Origin: Coix lacryma-jobi var. lacryma-jobi
Taxonomy: Eukaryota > Streptophyta > Magnoliopsida > Poales > Poaceae
Direction of reading: 5' to 3'
Assembly (NCBI GenBank): GCA_009763385.1
Contig: CM019823.1
Span: 89,849,104-89,913,103 of the forward strand
Length of the DNA stretch: 64,000 nucleotides
Of this stretch, positions 46,401-58,400 are shown piece by piece; position 1 is the stretch's first letter, and every line of letters begins with the position of its first letter. The position numbers and the translations under genes are program-made. The notes beneath the pieces are model-generated. The model worked only from the letters and a program-made list of their open reading frames with translations. It was not told the DNA's origin and ran no database searches.

Positions 46401-49400
46401 CCTCCTGTCATAGCCAGGGAGGGGTCGAGCAGGGGCGGAGGCGGCGCACCGGCAGCAGTGAGCCTGCGCCGGGGAGGGGCGCACCCTGCAGAGGACCCGC
46501 GCCGAGGAGGCCTGGAGCCCTGGGCGCGCGGCCTGCGGCGGCACCCACGGCCCCCGCGGCGGCTCTCGCGCCCCCGGTGGCTCTTGCGCCCCCAGCGGCG
46601 CCCGCTCTTGCGTGGCCCGCATCCGCAGCGGCTGCGGCTACGGCTACGACGGCGGGTGCGCCCGTGCCCGCTGGCCCCGCTTCTGCTGCGCCCGCGCGGC
46701 TGCAAGAGCAGCGGCGGCGCCGGTGGGCAGAGACCTCGCCACCTGCGCCCAGGAAGTAGGGAGACGGGGGAAGGAGGAGGTAGAGGAGGGAGGAGGAGGA
46801 GGGGGATGGCCGCCGGCCATGGCTGGCGGCGTCGGCTGCCGGTGGCAGGGGAGGGAGGGAGGGAGAGAGAAACCCTAGCTTGATACCATGCTGAATTGAG
46901 TGAATTGGATTAGATGGGCTAACCTTAGAAGGGTAACAATATATCCGGTTCATGGGCCTTATGGGCCTTAAACACATACTCCAACATTTTTTGTGCCAAC
47001 TTTTACGTCAATAGTGTGCTGAAGATGCTCAATGATTCACATGCTGCACTTCAGTGCTATTCTAAAAACTGCACTAGAGTGTCGTTTACTGGTATACAAG
47101 CTTTATCTATCTCAATTATTTTCTGCACGTTGTAATATAGTTTATTTTGATTATATTTTGATGATTTTGTGAACTCTGAACTGACTGTTTTGTTTGAACA
47201 AATTGCATCCTCACATTCCCTGAATATTTCAAAAGTTCCATAAAATTAAACAAGGTCAAATGTGAGTTATTCCACTTTCCTTGCAGAAATTTTTAGAGAA
47301 AATAGCATATCCACTATTGCAAGGATCAGCTACCTTTTTGTTGGATTGGTTAATTGAAGGACACGGGGGATATTTGGAGTCCAATCCTTCTACTTCTCCA
47401 GAACATTATTTTATTGCTCCAGATGGTAAGAAGGCCTGTGTGAGCTACTCAACAACTATGGACATGTCAGTTATAAGGGAAGTTTTCTCAGCTGTTATAT
47501 TGTCTGCTGATGTAAGTCTTTTGTCCTTTTTGTTCATACTGCAGTGTTATTAGGGATGTAAGTGGGTACCCAATGGTGTTTTTTGGGTCAGCTAACTAAT
47601 TACGGTCAAATGTCATTCTAGTTCATTTTTCCACTTTCATCAAACTACAAAAACGTCATTCTAGTTCATTTGGTCAATTTTTTGGGTCGACCCAATGACC
47701 CAAAATATTTTAAACTTGCATCCCTAAGTGGTATGGTTTGAAGTAAGAATAATAAATTAATTTCTATTTCTCCCCGAATTATCTATTTGTTTCAGTAATA
47801 ATATATTGTGAACATTTATCAGATTATAGGTAAATCTGACACTAATGTGGTTCAGAGAATAAAAAAAGTTCTGCCACATCTCCCACCAACGAAAGTTGGT
47901 AGAGATGGTACAATCATGGAGTGGGTAAGTGGATGCTGCTCTTTCTTTTGCTATCATTCCATCTCATACTACAATATTGTCTCAACGCTTGTGCTCTATC
48001 TTCTGCAGGCACAAGACTTTCAGGATCCTGAGATTCATCACAGACATGTGTCTCACTTGTTCGGTCTTTATCCTGGACATACTATGTCACTTGAGGAAAC
48101 ACCTGACCTCTGCAAAGCTGTTGCCAACAGTCTTTATAAAAGAGGTACCTTTTTTTTTCTTAAAGTAAATGTGCATAAGAATATGTATTAGTTTTTTGTT
48201 GTTTTCAATTCGAGTAATAAACTACTTAAAGTCTATAGAAATATTGGATGTCAAAGTTGTTTTCTTTGGACTGTGTACCTTCATTTGGCAAATCAAAATC
48301 ATTTTCTTTTTTGTTGTGCTTGGTCAGAACATGCAACGGCTTATCCATGTATTTGCTGACAAATTAGATGTTTACCTTTTCAGCTCCATATAAAGTCAAT
48401 TTGTAGATATCAAAATTCAACAGTTTCATGACACTGCTTGCAATGTTCACTTTGTTTATCTAGAGTATGACTCTCTCTCTCACCGACTCCCTTCCTGACA
48501 TCTCGCCTCCCCCCAACCCCATGCCGGAGCTCACTCCGAGCCCGGCGGCCACCATCCCCTGCTCTTCCCCCAGGACGTCAGTCTCTACCCCCTCCTTGTC
48601 CTCTCTGGAACCTTCCTTCCCCCGCTCGTGCGGTCGCTCCAAGCAGGAGCGCTGGGGCGACTCCAGCCCAGCGGCTTCAGATGATGAAGGGGTGCCTCCC
48701 TTTCTCGAGGTCCTCCTATCGAGGGGGGGGGGGGGGGTCAGGCTTCCCCAGGCGAAGGCGCAACATGCTTGGGTGCGTTCTCGGCGGGAGGGGTTTTTCT
48801 CTATTCTATAACAAGGAGGAATTATCTACTCCATCCGACTAGTTCCAGGTTTGAGTCCCAGGCAACCCATATGAAAAATAGAAAAGAGCAATTTGAGTTT
48901 TGAATTTTTAGCAACCTCATTTCCAAAATTTTTGGATTTTGTAGATGAAGTTATACGAGAATCCAATCGTTGGGGCTGGCTTGGTTGACATTGGTACTGC
49001 GGCGGGCTCGGCAGCGGGCGCCTCGGCTGCGATTGCCGCAGGCTGGCCGCCTCCTGGTCCGATTACTGCTCCTGCACGCACAGTCGGTGGTGCATCGCAT
49101 CGCCCTGCTGCTGGTCAGCGTAGGGCATCTCGCCCTAACCACGAAGGGTGGCAAAGGTTCCGCTCCGGCGGGGAGCATCTGGGTTGCTGGCGTTCTACTC
49201 ATCCTCGCCGCCGGGTCCCTGCTGATCTTGTTGGCATCTTCTTCAATTGTTTCTCCGCCACACACACTGCTGCTCGATGCCGCCTGCAGGTGAGGTGTTT
49301 CTGCTGCCACTCCCTGGGACACCGGTCCTACGTGTCTCGGGATGAGGCGAGGTGGTCGTACCTCCCAGCCAGACCACAGTCTGTCTGGCGGCACATCTCC

Positions 49401-52400
49401 CCGACCCAGGAGCCTGCTGCCGCTATGCCCTGCCATGGTCTCGCCTGGCGGGCTCGGTGTGCAGTGCTGTGGCTCTGGCGGCTGGTTCGGGCGATATGGT
49501 GGAAGATTTGTCATTAGCAGTGGGGTCAGTGACTGCAGTGCCCTCGGTCTCTGACAGCTTGGCCTGAGTGTCAACTGGGGTGGAGCAGGGCTTGCAGTCA
49601 GTCATCTCAGCTCGCTCCAGGATATCGAGAGTGTACTGCCGCTGGTGAAGAAAGAGACCCCCTGGACGAGTCTCAACAATGACCCCGAGGAAGTGATGGA
49701 GCACACCGAGATCCTTCATCGCGAACTCCTGCTGAAGAGAGGTGATGATCCGCTGCAGCAGAGTCGGGCTGGAAGCGGTGAGCACAATGTCATCAACATA
49801 GAGCAGCAGATAGGCAGTCTCCCCGCCGTGGTGATATATGAACAGAGAAGTATCGGACTTGGCCTCCACAAAGCCCAGGGTGAACAGAAAGGCAGCAAAC
49901 CGAGAGTACCACGCTCGAGGGGCCTTCTTGAGGCCGTAGAGAGACTTGTTGAGGCGACACACCAGATCAGGGCGAGAGGAGTTAACGAAACCCGCAGGCT
50001 GACTGCAGTAGACTGTCTCCGCAAGTGTCCCGTGGAGAAAGGCATTCTTGACATCCAGTTGATGCACGGGCCAGGAGTGAGAGAGAGCCAGCGAGAGGAC
50101 CGTGCGGACTGTAGCAGGCTTCACCACTGGGTTGAATGTCTCATCATAATCAATTCCAGGCCTCTGAGTGAAACCCCTGAGAACCCAACGAGCCTTGTAC
50201 CGCTCAAGAGAACCATCAGCCCGTCGCTTGTGTGTCCAGATCTGTGTCCAGATCTACTTCCCGGTGAGAACATTAGAGCCAGGTGGACGGGGCACCAGAT
50301 CCCAGGTCTGGTTGGCGAGAAGAGCCGCGTACTCCTCTTCCATCGCACTTCGCCAGTGTGGGTTGGCCAAGGCGTCGCGCACGGAAGAGGGTACCGGAGA
50401 GACCCCCGAGTCACCGGCCGTCGAGGCGAGAGCCCGAGGCCGTAGTACCCCCGCCGCATGCCGCGTCACCATGGGGTGAACATGATGTGGGTGGCGGTGA
50501 AGAAGCGGCGGGTGGTCCACGGGCCGCTCGACCCGAGCAGCTGGCGGTGACGGGAGACCGAGGTGGCGATGACGGCGACGCGCCCCGCACCGGGTGAGAC
50601 CGAGGGGGCGAAGACGGCGACGCGTCCCGCAGCGGGGGCACCGAGGCCGCCCGCGCACGGCGCTAGTAGACACGCACCGGCTGGGCGAAGCGCGCGGGAG
50701 GTGCTGAGGACGCTGGACCCGTGACAAGCGCAGGGTCCGGCGGAGCACTAGAGGACGGTGTCGCCGGACCGTCGCAAGGCGCAGGGTCCGGCGTAGCGTC
50801 CAAGGACGGCGAGCCGGGGCACGAGCCCGGCGGTGGACGCGGTAGAGTGGTACCTGCAGGGTAAAACACTAATGGTGGTTGGGCCACCGCGTCAGTGGGA
50901 AACAGGGAGGAGGGGTCAAGGTCAGGGGTGGGAGGTGGAGTGGAGGTAGGAGGAGGGGTGGTGGTGGAGAAAGGAAAATCGGACTCGTCGAACACAACGT
51001 GACGGGAGATGAGTACATGACGAGAGGAGAGGTCAAAGCAACGGTACCCTTTGTGATCCGGGGAGTACCTGAGGAAGACACACCGAGTCGATTGGGGAGC
51101 CAGCTTGTGGGGAGCAGTGACAGTGGTGTTAGGGTAGCACGCACACCCGAAGACACGGAGGTGGTCGTAGTGAGGAGGGGTACCAAATAGGGCGTGGTGA
51201 GGAGTGGGAGCAGGACAGGCAGCGGAAGGCAAACGGTTGAGGAGGTATGTGGAGGTGTGAAGACCCTCGGCCCAGAAACGAGCCGAAAGAGAGGCTTGCA
51301 AGAGAAGGGTGCGTATGGTGTCGTTAGTGGTGCGAATCATGCGCTCGGCTTTGCCGTTCTGGGAGGAGGTGTAGGGGCACGACATGCGCAACTGCATGCC
51401 ATGAGAGAGGAAGAAGGCACGAGACGTGGAGTTATCGAACTCACGCCTGTTGTCACACTGAACGGCCTTGATGGTGAGGCCGAACTGAGTGGACACCTAG
51501 GCAAAGAAGTGGAGGAGCGTGGAGAAAGTGTCAGACTTGGCACGAAGAGGAAAAGTCCAGGAATAGTGAGAGAAATCATCCACCAACATAAGATAGTATT
51601 TATATCCAGAAATACTAGGGACAGGAGATGTCCACAGATCGCAATGGACAATGTCAAAGATATGGGCCACATGGGAAGAAGAAGTAGGAAAAGGAAGACG
51701 AACATGTTGGCCCAGTTGGCACGCATGACACAAATGCTCATCGCGAGCTCGAGTACATGGTATGGCAGAGCTACGACTAAACTGTGTCAAGGCATCGCGG
51801 CCAGGGTGACCAAGGCGACGGTGCCAAGTAGTAGAGGTGGTGGTGGTGAAAGCAGCTACAGAGGGGAAGGTGAAGACCATGGAGCAGAAGTAGGAAACCG
51901 AAGAGTGTAAAGGGGCTCCGTGCTGTCACAGCGTAGAAGAGGACGCTGGGAAGCCAAATCCTTTATAGTGAGACCAGAAGGGTCGAATTCAACCGAACAT
52001 GAGTTGTCAGCTGTGAAACGGCGAATAGAAAGAAGGTTGTGAACCATATTGGGAGCAACCAGGACATCGGGAAGAAGAAAGGAGCCATGAGTGTTAGCGG
52101 CACCCACAGACGTGACCGGAAGGCAAGAGCCATTCGCGACCATGATGGACGAATGGTGAGTTGAAGAGGGTGGGTGAACGGAAGATAGGAGACTAGTGTT
52201 GGGAGTGGTGTGGTAGGTGGCTCCTGAGTCAGCGATCTAGTCAGAGCTGACTAGAGGTGTCAGGCCAAGGGTGCTGAAAGAGCGGGCCAAGGCCGTCGGA
52301 TCCCAACCGACAGGCCCCGACAGAGTCCGGGGAGGTGGAGTCCACGGCGACGGGAACGGGGAAGCGCTCGGGACAGCCCCAGCGAACATGGCTGTCGGCG

Positions 52401-55400
52401 TGTGCATGGGGCGAGACCCTCCGCCGGCTGCCGGCGGATGTACCGGTGTACTCCCACGGCCCCCCCACTCCCGCTCGGCCTGGGAGGAGGAGGACCAAGG
52501 AGAGACGATGGAGGCGTAGGCGACGGTCGAGGACGCGAGGTTCCGGAGGAGGTGGCTCCGGTGGCGGTGTAGGTGAGGAACTGCTCCGCCGCGGCGATGC
52601 GGCGAGCAAGAGCGTCAACCGCATCGTGCTCCCTGGCCCAAACGGCAGCGGCTGCACGCACCCGCGCCTGGCTGGCCACAGCGGCAGCCCGAGTAGCATC
52701 AAGGGCAGCAGCGTGGAGGGACGCCAGGTTGTGGAGAGGAGGAAGGGTGCTGCCGGGGCCGAAGTTAGCGCCGGGAGGCATCCGCGAGGCAGCGGGGAGG
52801 CCGGGTGCTGTACCAGGAGACCACCAGCCACCTGAGAAGGCCCCTGCTGCGGACAGAGAGGTGTTGTGCAGGGATGGAGGTGGAACGCCGGCAGCAACAG
52901 CAACACCCGCACAGCCAACAGGGGAGTCCGCGCCCGCGCCCGCGTTGCCGGGCTGCGCCCGCGCGGTCGGCACCCAGAGAGAGGGAAGGGGAGTGAAGGA
53001 GGGAGGGGGGAGGCCGCTGGCCATGGCCGCCGGCGGCGGCGCCAGCAGTGGTGGTTGCAGGCAGGGGAGGGAGGGAAGGGAGAGAGGAAAGGAAACCCTA
53101 GCTTGATACCATGCTAGAGAATAGTGTATTGCATAATTGGGCTAACCCTAGAAGGGTAGCAATATAGATAGAGTTACATGGGCCTCATGGGCCTGACTCA
53201 TACACTCTAACAGTCACACTCTTCCTATTTCGTGTCGTGGCGAGTTTGTCCTTCACACACCAGCGTCCACTTTTCCACTTCGTAATGTTCTAGTCGTTCC
53301 ATCCCTAGTGCACAACTTGCTCTCAGTTCGTCAGTTCACTAGAGATAACAACTGTTCTATCAAATTTGATGCTCTTGGTTTTTCTGTCAAGGATATCCAG
53401 ACCAGGCGCGTGATGCTTCGCTGCAATAGTGCTGGCGACCTTTACACCATTCCTGCCACACCTCCCGTGCCACACGCCACACTCGCCATCTCCACCGACC
53501 TCTGGCATCACCGTCTTGGTCATCCCAGCTCCGCCACCATAGACATTCTTCGCAAACATCAGTTGTAATAAAGTAGCCCATACTCTATGTCATTCATGTC
53601 AGCTTGGCAAACATGTGCGGCTTCCTTTCTACCATTCCAGTTCGTTTAGCACTATGCCTTTTCAACTTGTTCATTGTGTTGTGTGGACATCTCCAGTCAC
53701 TAGTATTTCGGGTTATCAATACTATCTCGTCTTACTTGATGACTTTACTCATTTTTGTTGGACTTTTCCCCTCGTTCGCAAATCTGAGGTTGCAGCCCAT
53801 ATTACCAATTTCTGTAATTATGTCTCCACGCAATTCAGCCTCACCATCAAAGCCATCCAAGCTGATAATGGCACTGAATTTGTAAATAATACCCTCCACA
53901 CTCTTTTTGCCTCTCGTGGTATTCATTTACGTCTTTCGTGTCCATACACCACTCCACAAAATGGCAAGGCTGAGCGCACTCTTCGCACAATGAACAACAT
54001 TAGCCGCACCATGCTCATCCATGCGCACATGCCTGCACCATATTGGGCTGAGGCGCTCACCACAGCGACATACTTGCTCAACAGGTGCCCATCCACCGCT
54101 GTTCGCAATGCCATTCCCTATGTCCTACTATACCGAAAAACACCCGATTACTCCCAGCTCCGAGTTTTTGGGTGCCTCTGCTATCCCAACATGACCGCCA
54201 CGACTCGCCACAAGCTCGCACCCCGATCCACAGCTTGTCTTCCTTGGCTATCCATCCTCTCACAAGGGGTATCGTTGTCTCGATCTTTCAACGCGGCGTA
54301 TCATCATCTCATGTCACGTTGTGTTCGACGAGACTTGCTTTCCCTTTGGACTTCACCCATCCGGGTCCTCGTCGAGCGACCTGGATTTTTTGCTTGTAGG
54401 TACAGTACCGACGCGCCTCCCTACGGTCTCTAGCACTGCTGAGCGACCACGCCCCTCTCCGATGGTCCTGGAGGAGCTGGCGGATGACCCTGCGATCCTA
54501 GTGCGCGGGCCTGTGCTGGCTGCAGCCCCTGCTGCACCAGTGGCTGCTGCTGCTCCACCAGCAGCAGCAGCTGCTCCACCAGTCCGGGACATCCTCTTGA
54601 AGTACAGTCATCGTCCCCGGCCCCGACGCTACCAGCGGAGCAGCCTCAACCATCTGCAACAACAGAGCAACATGAACCATCACCTGTTGTGCAGCCTGCT
54701 CCGACACCGTCCATGCAGGCTCCCGCACCAGCCCCTGCGTCGTCGGCTCCCAGGATGGTCACCCGGTCACAGACCGGGAGTCTTCGTCCCATCGAGCGCT
54801 ACGGCTTCTCCGCCACCGTCTCCACCGCCTCACCGATACCGGCGACCTACCGCAGCGCCTTGGCCGATCCTCAGTGGAGGGCTGCCATGGCCGATGAGTA
54901 CAAGGCGCTCGTCTACAATGGCACCTGGCGCCTCGTTCCTCGCCCTCCTGGTGCTAATGTTGTGACGGGCAAGTGGATCTTCAAACACAAATTCCACTCG
55001 GATGGTTCCCTTGCCCGGCACAAGGCTCGCTGGGTGGTTCGCGGCTTCTCCCAGCGCCACGACGTCGACTACGATGAGACGTTCAGCCCCGTCGTCAAGC
55101 CGGCCACGATACGCGTCGTCCTCAGCCTTGCTGCTTCGCGATCCTGATCGATCCACCGGCTAGACGTGAAGAACGCCTTCCTCCACGGTCATCTGGCGGA
55201 AACTGTGTATTACCAGCAGCCTCCCGGCTTCGTCGACCCTGCTCGTCCTGACGACGTCTGCCTTCTGCAACGTTCCCTATATGGCCTGAAACAGGCTCCT
55301 CGGGCCTGGTACCAGCGGTTTGCCGCCTACCTACGGCTACTCGGCTTCGTCGCTTCCGTCTCCGACACGTCCCTCTTTGTGCTCAAAGAGGGGGACTCCA

Positions 55401-58400
55401 CAACCTACCTGCTACTCTACGTCGACGACATCATCCTGACAGCTTCTTCGACTGACCTGCTGCAGCGCATCATGGCACGCCTCCACTCCGAGTTCGCCAT
55501 GACGGACCTCGGCGACCTGCACCACTTCCTCGGCATCTCCGTCACGCGATCGTGAGAGGGGCTCTTCCTCTCACAGCGCCAGTACACTGTGGATCTCCTA
55601 CAGCGGGTGGGCATGGCCGAGTGTCAATCTACAGCAACACCGGTTGACACTCGTGCCAAGCTATCTGCGACTGACGGTGCTCTAGTCGCCGATCCGTCTC
55701 ATTATCGCAGTCTCGCCGGCGCTCTGCAGTACCTGACGCTCACCCGGCCCGAGCTCGCCTATGCGGTCCAGCAGGTGTGCCTCTTCATGCACGATCCCCG
55801 CGAGCCTCACCTCGCGCTGATCAAGCGCATCCTTCGCTATGTCAAGGGCACTCTGTCGACCGGTCTCCACCTCAGCTCCAGACCGGCCGACTCGCTGACG
55901 GCATACTCCGACGCCGACTGGGTAGGCTGTCCAGATTCCAGGCGCTCTACATCCGGCTACTGCGTCTTCCTCGGCGACAACCTGGTTTCTTGGTCTTCCA
56001 AGCGCCAGACAACGGTCTCCCGCTCCAGTGCTGAGGCTGAGTACCGCGCGGTTGCACATGCCGTGGCCGAGTGTTGTTGGCTTCGTCAGCTTCTTCAGGA
56101 GCTTCACACGCCGCTTGCCTCTGCGACCGTCGTCTACTGTGACAATGTTAACGCCATCTATATGACAGCTAACCCTGTCCATCATCGCCGGACGAAGCAC
56201 ATAGAGATTGACATTCACTTCGTTCGCGACCAGGTTGCCTTGGGACAGGTTCGGGTGCTTCATGTCCCTTCGACTCATCAGTTCGCGGACATCATGACCA
56301 AGGGCCTGTACAGTTGTTCACTGACTTTAGGTCCAGTCTTTGCGTCCGGGATCCTCCCGCTGCGACTGTGGGCGGGTATTAGTCATGTAAATGTATAGTA
56401 TTGTATACATTGTATCTGGACATGTATCCCAAGCCCAATTGGGCTATATATATGAAGGTCACCCCCCCCCCCCCCCAATCAGGGTGTGTGATGTTTCCCC
56501 ATTCCTGTCTCTGTACAGGCTAATAGGCCGAAAGTCCTTTGGCTGTTCCGCTGACTCAACCTTAGGGAGCAAGGTGATGTAAGCTGTGTTGAGAACCCCG
56601 AAATTAGCAAATTTCGTGCTCCAAATTCCTGGAAAAGCAGCCATTATGTCATGTTTAATGATTGGCCAGCAAGACCTATAAAAGCGACATGTGAAGCCAT
56701 CGGGTCCAGGTGCTTTATCAGGAGGCAGCTGCTGAATGGTTTTCCAGACTTGTTCTGCACTGAAAGGGAGGTCTAGTGCCACCATATCATGAGCCTCCAG
56801 TCCCAGTTCAGAAAGGTTGATAGTATTTTCTCTGTTAACACTTGTGCCTAGCAAGCTATCATAGAAGCCATCTATAATGGATGCTTTGTTAGCATGGTTG
56901 GTGAAAATCTGATCCTCAGAAACTAACTTTCCAATGAAGTTTTTCCTCTTTCGATGACGACCATGCAACTGAAAAAGCTTTGTATTAGCGTCGCCATCCT
57001 TGAGCCAATTGATCCTTGAACGCAACCGGGCGATTGTGCGTTTAAGGGAAGCCAGTGCAAGGCTGTGCTTCTTCAGGCTGTTTTTTAGCCAAGTTTCTCG
57101 TGCAACAAGGGTTCGACTGTCCTGTGCAATTTCCAAATGAGGAAGAATTTCCCTGGCTAAGACGAGTTGGGAATTTATGTGCCCAATCTTTTTGTCACTC
57201 CAACTTTGCAACCCTTTTGAGACAGTTTGATTCACAACTCCAGGCGCTATCTGCCTTGTTTAATTGGTCCTTGCCTGATGGCCTTGGCCAAGGGGAGGAT
57301 ACTGAAATGTTGGGTTAGCAGTCTGATGCTTGGGGTGGTTGTCCTTGAACCTCTGTATGGATCCTGAAATTTTTTTGATTTCGAATGTTAGGGGATTAAA
57401 TTCTATCTCCAGGCAAGACTCTGTACGTTCTTTTGTGGATTCTTCTTGGTCGGATATTGTTTGTATTCAGGAAACCAAGATCACAGATTTGTTGCACAGA
57501 ATTATACTCTCTTCTTTAGGCTCAGATTTCTCAGACTTGCTAGACGCACGACAGGAAAGGGCAAACGAACATGACGCCCCAACTGACAAATATGACATAA
57601 ATGTGAGCAATCCTCAATCTGACAAGAGACACGAGGACGCAAGCTTTGACAACGCCTCATGACCGGGGTGGCCGAGACGCCGATGCCACAGTGGGGGGTG
57701 CAGCCTTGGCGACAAGGGAGTGTGCTGTAGGGAGGCACAGAGGATATAGCGGCCTGAAGCTATTGCACCTGACGATCTCGGTTTGAGACGAAAGAGCCTT
57801 CACAGAACAACCAACAAGGTCAAACTTAACGCAGCAATTATTGTCAGTAGTAAATTGACGAACAGCATTGGAGTTCTTAATAATTTGTGTAGAGACAAGA
57901 ACATTATTAAGATTCAAAGCATGTGGCAACTTTGTGGAGCCAGTGGTGGTGACAGGAATAATGGAGACATTACCAACAATAATAGATGAAGGAGTAGGAT
58001 ACCGCGGAAAAAGAATATGTGAAAGTGAAGCGGACTGAGAGGTCATGTGGGAGGTAGCACCTGAGTCAAAGTACCACTAGTTGCCCGATGGCGGAGTCAG
58101 CGACGTTGTGCGGAAGGAGGACGCGAGAGCAGTGGGATCCCAAGAATGGAGGCCAACGACAGGGTGTAGAAGCCTGGTGCATGCCACCCACTGGCCAGTA
58201 CCATTAGGGGAAGCAGGGGCAACAGCCTGCTGCTGCTGGGCCAGAAGCGCCTGCTGTTGCGGATGCAGCAGCAGGGGTGCGAGAGCACACCCTCCCCCCG
58301 CCACATCTGGATGGACCCCATCCAAGCCTTTTCCCCGCAGCCCACAGAAATATCCTTCCATAATTGGTGGGAATGAGTGAGCAATGCTGCTATTGAGATA

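Larger units (their letters stand above)
44145..46986 (-). mobile_element. 2.84 kb deleted Ty1/copia with both LTRs in intron 5
   Basis: LTRs at 44145-44254 and 46889-46986 share TGCTGAATTGAGTGAATTGG and ...CACATACTCCAACA. The minus-strand PBS TGGTATCAAG lies at about 46879-46888 and the polypurine tract (minus strand AGACTGCGGGGGGA) at 44255-44268. Inside, minus strand: Pro/Ala-rich gag (46740-46210), RT with YVDD at 45248-45259 and RNase H (45080-44390). Integrase and most of protease are missing, so this is a deletion derivative. It is the same family as the elements at 49514-53212 and 61797 onward. Confidence 0.85.
49514..53212 (-). mobile_element. Ty1/copia, 3'-truncated, minus strand
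   Basis: The 5' LTR is 53112-53212 (TGCTAGAGAATAG...CACTCTAACA); PBS TGGTATCAAG lies at about 53102-53111. Then, on the minus strand, come gag, protease, integrase and RT. The element stops inside the early RNase H linker at about 49514 and joins LINE ORF1, so RNase H and the 3' LTR are lost. It is inserted in a plus-strand copia, which resumes at 53213. Confidence 0.85.
53213..56517 (+). mobile_element. Ty1/copia plus-strand, 5' half lost
   Basis: It begins mid-protease directly after the LTR of the minus-strand copia and runs through GAG-pre, integrase, RT and RNase H to a 3' LTR (56377-56517). The LTR follows the polypurine tract GACTGTGGGCGGG and contains a run of C at 56462-56476. The right neighbour is the LINE RT fragment. 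Gag and 5' LTR are missing, lost at the rearranged junction near 49514. Confidence 0.85.

Noticed and set aside
45968..46883. Long plus-strand ORFs (263 and 200 codons), Gly/Arg/Ala-rich
   Set aside because: They are shadows of the GC-rich, Pro/Ala-rich copia gag on the minus strand.
51194..51910. 238-codon plus-strand ORF
   Set aside because: It lies opposite the copia integrase, whose motifs are clear on the minus strand.
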